In this document: piece after piece, positions 63,115 to 64,000 of the stretch
Layout of the letters: each line of letters starts with the position of its first letter
Numbering within the stretch: the first letter of the stretch is position 1
From: Brachypterus glaber
Lineage: Eukaryota > Arthropoda > Insecta > Coleoptera > Kateretidae
Direction: 5' to 3'
DNA: 64,000 bases
NCBI GenBank assembly: GCA_958510825.1
Contig: OY294049.1
Coordinates: 9,424,001 to 9,488,000, forward strand
The notes under the pieces: generated by a model
Databases searched by the model: none
Seen by the model: the letters and a program-made list of their open reading frames with translations, nothing else
What the model was told of the DNA's origin: nothing
Made by a program: the position numbers and the translations under genes

Positions 63115-64000
63115 ATTAATAAACCACCAAACTGCTTTCGAGGAAATTGCATATAATATGCAATTTTACCTTCTTCAAAAATAGGAACTAAAAAATGTCT
63201 CAATGTAACCCTCCGGGCTATTTTTGGAATATCATAAAAAACAATATTAGATTTCCGAGAAGCGCTTTGTGAGTTTAGGGCTTGCCTGCTGAAAATTGTA
63301 AAAGAGTTTTCCAAAAGCTTAGGAAAACTTGCCAGTATGGTGTATTAGTAGGCAGGGCAAGTCCGTTCAAAATTATAAAAGAGTTTTTTGTTTTTAAATA
63401 GTAATTTTAAATCGTAACCGCCGCAGAATAAAATAAATATATTAATAAAAAGTGATCTACATAAATTGGATTATTACCCATGTTGTACCGTAATTAATAC
63501 GTTCACTGCCAACGGCTAGTTTTGACAGCGGAGCAATGGGTATGGGCAAGGGAAAAATAGAAAGAATTGATTAATGTTGTTAGGGGCGCCAGTTACTTTA
63601 GCTTTTACTCCTTTAGGTAAGTAACAACCTAGTGTAAATACTTAAGCTTTTCAGTTTGAGAAAATATAACCCTTAAATAAAATAAGATAATTCATTTGAG
63701 AAATTTATTATAAATAAACTTAATGAAAGCACATCAAGTAATGTATTAATATATATAAAAAATATGTGTAATTATATTAAGATATAATTAAAGAAATCTT
63801 AATAAAAATTACTAAATTCAGAAATCATTCGACTTAAATGTATAAAGAAAACATGAAGTTCAGCAAGCACCAAGAAATGTATGTAAACAACAATCATTTC
63901 TTGTGTATAAAAGTCATGCTTAAATTAGAAATCATTTAATCAAAAGTATGATATTTAATAATTAATAAATGAGATTAAATGTTTTAAAAAAAATAAGTAC
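63115..64000. other. Unassigned AT-rich end of window
   Basis: No supported gene, RNA or paired repeat. Confidence 0.4.

Overview
This is a non-prokaryotic, strongly AT-rich window that looks like repeat-dense intergenic DNA of an insect. The evidence is the mix of families: a BEL/Pao retrotransposon, a DD41D mariner-like element, a pogo-like transposon, a Crypton, a CR1/Jockey-type LINE, tRNA-derived SINEs, and many TA-flanked MITEs and foldback elements. A large beetle genome would fit, but the order is an inference. I found no host exon, canonical tRNA, rRNA or bacterial-style operon. Every protein-like reading frame I can explain belongs to a mobile element.

Layout. 0-7.3 kb: small MITEs, degenerate tandem repeats and a decayed LINE 3' end (6275-7308). 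7.5-10 kb: a long palindromic foldback element whose left arm was split by a TA-inserted DD41D mariner (7751-9012). 10-17.6 kb: more MITEs, a 4-copy 110-bp tandem repeat, and a LINE RT fragment split by an 854-bp MITE. 17.8-22 kb: a nearly complete LINE on the minus strand, with a large intact EN-RT frame and a frameshifted ORF1. 22-29 kb: an 870-bp palindrome, then a pogo-like transposon with an intact 664-aa DD35D transposase and palindromic subterminal sites, then a SINE. 29.2-32.3 kb: a tandem array of a Crypton (tyrosine recombinase) and its internally deleted derivative, with a hAT-type MITE inside the full copy. 33-34.4 kb: two abutting MITEs. 34.97-43.16 kb: a complete, young BEL/Pao element (633-bp LTRs, TATAT target duplications, one intact 1723-aa Gag-Pol) nested in a MITE. 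43-52 kb: foldbacks, MITEs and an orphan zinc finger. 52.0-55.0 kb: a tandem array of about 354-bp units. 55-64 kb: a possible Penelope-like terminus, another foldback with a SINE in one arm, a rearranged DD41D element, and a 1-kb 9-bp minisatellite.

Main discovery candidate. Each unit of the 52-55 kb array contains what reads as a complete type I hammerhead self-cleaving ribozyme: CUGANGA core, 4-bp stem II, GAAA, short stem III, GUC cleavage triplet and a perfect 6-bp inner stem I, extended in full units by a long outer stem I. Predicted cleavage sites are spaced 353/149/354 bp, and this pattern repeats as an 856-bp higher-order unit. The array starts with two units in the opposite orientation. 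This resembles metazoan retrozymes or hammerhead satellites, whose transcripts would self-cleave into about 354-nt monomers. The Crypton tandem array and the nested insertions with readable empty-site sequence are the next most informative structures.
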